From Pseudomonadota bacterium (GTDB lineage: Bacteria; Pseudomonadota; Gammaproteobacteria; Burkholderiales; Burkholderiaceae_C), in assembly GCA_021808445.1 (NCBI GenBank), contig JAKBBP010000025.1, positions 1-40,443 of the forward strand: a DNA stretch of 40,443 nt, written 5' to 3'. The notes below the pieces were generated by a model. The model saw only the letters and a program-made list of their open reading frames with translations, made no database searches and had not been told where the DNA came from. Both the position numbers and the translations under genes were made by a program. The stretch's first letter is position 1. Every line of letters starts with the position of its first letter. Shown one piece after another: positions 38,448 to 40,443 of this stretch.

Positions 38448-40443
38448 ATGAAATGGCAGTTCTGGGTGGATCGCGGAGGCACGTTCACGGACATCGTGGC
38501 GCGCCGGCCCGACGGCTCGCTGGTGGCCAGCAAGTTGTTGTCGGAGAACCCCGAGCAATACCGCGACGCGGCCGTGGCGGGCATCCGGCGCCTGCTGGGC
38601 CTGGCCGAGGACCAGCCGATCACCCCGGACCTGGTGGATTGCGTGCGCATGGGCACCACGGTGGCCACCAACGCGCTGCTGGAGCGCAAGGGCGAGCCGG
38701 TGCTGCTGGTGACCACGCGCGGTTTCGCAGACGCGCTGCGCATCGGCTACCAGAACCGGCCGCGCCTGTTCGAGCGCCACATCGTGCTGCCCGAGCTGCT
38801 GTACCAGGAGGTGCTGGAGGTCGACGAGCGCGTGGATGCCGACGGCAGCGTGGTGCGCGAGCTGGACCTGGAGGCGCTGCGGGCGCCATTGCGGCAAGCG
38901 CATGCGCGGGGACTGCGCGCGGTGGCCATCGTGTTCATGCACGGCTACCGGCACACCGCGCACGAGCAGCAGGCGGCGGAGCTGGCACGCGAGCTGGGAT
39001 TCACCCAGGTCAGCCCCTCGCACGAGTGTTCGCCCTTGATGAAGTTCGTCTCGCGCGGGGACACGGCGGTGGTGGATGCCTACCTCTCGCCCATCCTGCA
39101 GCGCTACGTGGACCAGGTGGCCGCGCAGATGCCCGGGGTGCGGCTGTTGTTCATGCAGTCCAGCGGCGGGCTCACCGAGGCCAGCGCCTTTCGCGGCAAG
39201 GATGCCATTCTTTCCGGGCCCGCCGGCGGCATCGTGGGCATGGCCCGCACCGCCGAGCTGGCCGGGCACCGGCGGGTGATCGGCTTCGACATGGGTGGAA
39301 CGTCCACCGACGTCTCGCATTACGCCGGGGAATACGAGCGGGTGTTCGAGACCCAGGTGGCGGGAGTGCGGGTGCGCGCGCCGATGATGAGCATCCACAC
39401 GGTGGCGGCCGGCGGCGGCTCGATCCTGCATTTCGACGGCAGCCGCATGCGCGTGGGCCCGGACTCGGCAGGCGCCAATCCGGGGCCCGCCTGCTATCGG
39501 CGCGGCGGACCGCTGACCATCACCGACGCCAACCTGATGCTGGGCCTGATCCGCCCCGAGCATTTCCCGGCGGTGTTCGGCCCCGACGGGCGCCAGCCCC
39601 TGGACGAGGAGGTGGTGCGCGAGCGCTTCTCGCAACTGGCCGCGCGCATCGAGGCGCAGACCGGGCGGGTGCAGACCCCCGTGGGCGTGGCCGAGGGCTA
39701 CGTGGACATCGCGGTGCAGGCCATGGCCGGGGCCATCAAGAAGATCTCGGTGGCGCGGGGCTACGACGTCACCCGCTACACCATGCAGTGCTTCGGGGGC
39801 GCCGGCGCCCAGGTGGCCTGCCGCGTGGCCGACGCGCTGGGCATGAGCCGGGTCTACATCCACCCACTGGCGGGTGTGCTGTCGGCCTACGGCATGGGCC
39901 TGGCCGACCAGAGCGCGATGCGCGAGCGCAGTGTCGAGCAGGATCTGGAGTCCGGCGGCCACGCCCGCGTGCTCGGGCTGCTGGCCGAGTTGCGCGAGGA
40001 GGCGCGCGAGGTGCTGGTCGCGCAGGGCCTGCCGGCCGCGGGCGTGCGCACGGTCGAGCGAGTGCTGCTGCGCTACCAGGGCACCGATACCGCCCTGGGC
40101 GTGGAGCCGGGGGATCCGCGCCAGATGCGCGAGCGCTTCGAGCAGGCCTATCTGCAGCGTTTCGCCCACCTGCTGCAGGGGCGCGGGCTGATCGTGGAGT
40201 CGGCCTCGGTGGAGGCCATCGCCGGCGGCAGCGAAATGCACGAGCAGCCCCGGGAGCTCCAGCGCCAGGGCAGCGCGCCGACATCCCGCAGCATGCGCCT
40301 GTTCCACCAGGGGGCGTGGCATCCGGCGGTGCTGGTGCTGCGCCGCGACTGCAAGCCCGGGCATCAGGTCGAGGGCCCGGCGGTGATCGTGGATGCCAAC
40401 ACCACCATCACGGTGGCGCCGGAATGGCGCGCCGAGGTGACGG
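38448..40443 (+). CDS. 5-oxoprolinase (ATP-hydrolysing), OplAH/HyuA type, 5' part only
   Basis: The frame is open from the ATG at 38448 (GAGAGG SD) to the right edge, 665 codons, and continues beyond it. The product belongs to the hydantoinase A/oxoprolinase family, which uses ATP to hydrolyse 5-oxoproline to glutamate in the cytoplasm. Seen are the N-terminal [34 protein letters not shown], the actin-like phosphate loop [27 protein letters not shown] and [18 protein letters not shown] with [16 protein letters not shown]. The DRGGTFTD...LLSENPEQY start and the last motif fit the roughly 1,200-aa fused OplAH enzymes better than two-subunit N-methylhydantoinases or acetone/acetophenone carboxylases. 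That can be settled only with sequence beyond the window. It is probably co-transcribed with the liv genes. Confidence 0.9.
   Translation, partial: MKWQFWVDRGGTFTDIVARRPDGSLVASKLLSENPEQYRDAAVAGIRRLLGLAEDQPITPDLVDCVRMGTTVATNALLERKGEPVLLVTTRGFADALRIGYQNRPRLFERHIVLPELLYQEVLEVDERVDADGSVVRELDLEALRAPLRQAHARGLRAVAIVFMHGYRHTAHEQQAAELARELGFTQVSPSHECSPLMKFVSRGDTAVVDAYLSPILQRYVDQVAAQMPGVRLLFMQSSGGLTEASAFRGKDAILSGPAGGIVGMARTAELAGHRRVIGFDMGGTSTDVSHYAGEYERVFETQVAGVRVRAPMMSIHTVAAGGGSILHFDGSRMRVGPDSAGANPGPACYRRGGPLTITDANLMLGLIRPEHFPAVFGPDGRQPLDEEVVRERFSQLAARIEAQTGRVQTPVGVAEGYVDIAVQAMAGAIKKISVARGYDVTRYTMQCFGGAGAQVACRVADALGMSRVYIHPLAGVLSAYGMGLADQSAMRERSVEQDLESGGHARVLGLLAELREEAREVLVAQGLPAAGVRTVERVLLRYQGTDTALGVEPGDPRQMRERFEQAYLQRFAHLLQGRGLIVESASVEAIAGGSEMHEQPRELQRQGSAPTSRSMRLFHQGAWHPAVLVLRRDCKPGHQVEGPAVIVDANTTITVAPEWRAEVT

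Overview
The window is very GC-rich, densely coding DNA with strong codon bias and Shine-Dalgarno (SD) starts (GGAG/AGGAG). The gene families (aerobic benzoyl-CoA 'box' pathway, LIV-type ABC transporter, Bcr/CflA exporter, YajO, pirin, PcaC-like protein) point to the chromosome of a betaproteobacterium, probably Burkholderiales. This is inferred from gene content; there is no rRNA or other marker. I see no tRNA, insertion sequence, integrase, phage gene or CRISPR array.

Layout. (1) 1-2.8 kb: the tail of a proline-rich protein coupled to a PfkB-type sugar kinase, a convergent Bcr/CflA exporter and a small basic protein. (2) 2.9-13.7 kb: an acyl-CoA catabolic island. A minus-strand operon (two-subunit acyl-CoA dehydrogenase, SDR, zinc-free quinone-oxidoreductase-like enzyme) diverges from a plus-strand run of an IclR regulator, a fused enoyl-CoA hydratase/3-hydroxyacyl-CoA dehydrogenase, a prostaglandin-reductase-like enzyme, an APH-fold kinase and an ACAD10/11-like dehydrogenase. 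The first genes resemble dicarboxylate (pim-type) beta-oxidation. The last two resemble the kinase/dehydrogenase pair that removes a 4-hydroxyl group from acyl-CoAs. (3) 13.9-18.9 kb: envelope genes: a secreted Gly-rich and tetrapeptide-repeat protein, a large lipoprotein with propeller-like repeats, a glycine-zipper lipoprotein behind a strong terminator, a zinc-type CDF transporter and two small secreted proteins.

(4) 19.0-30.3 kb: the benzoate locus. The minus-strand operon boxC-boxB-boxA, 3-hydroxyacyl-CoA dehydrogenase, crotonase-fold protein and MaoC-like protein diverges from benzoate-CoA ligase and an alpha/beta hydrolase; a YajO-type reductase follows with its own probable promoter. 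The 407-bp gap between boxC and the ligase carries a promoter for each direction and nine TGCA tetramers, the element reported for the BoxR repressor. Benzoate is activated to benzoyl-CoA, epoxidised by BoxAB, cleaved by BoxC and fed to lower enzymes. boxD, a thiolase and boxR are not in the window.

(5) 30.4-40.4 kb: a pirin gene and a carboxymuconolactone-decarboxylase-like gene diverge from a LysR regulator. Downstream are a DUF1445 (D-glutamate-cyclase family) protein, a complete LivKHMGF-type ABC transporter and the first 665 codons of a large 5-oxoprolinase that runs off the right edge. This region reads as a module for import and hydrolysis of 5-oxoproline or a related lactam.
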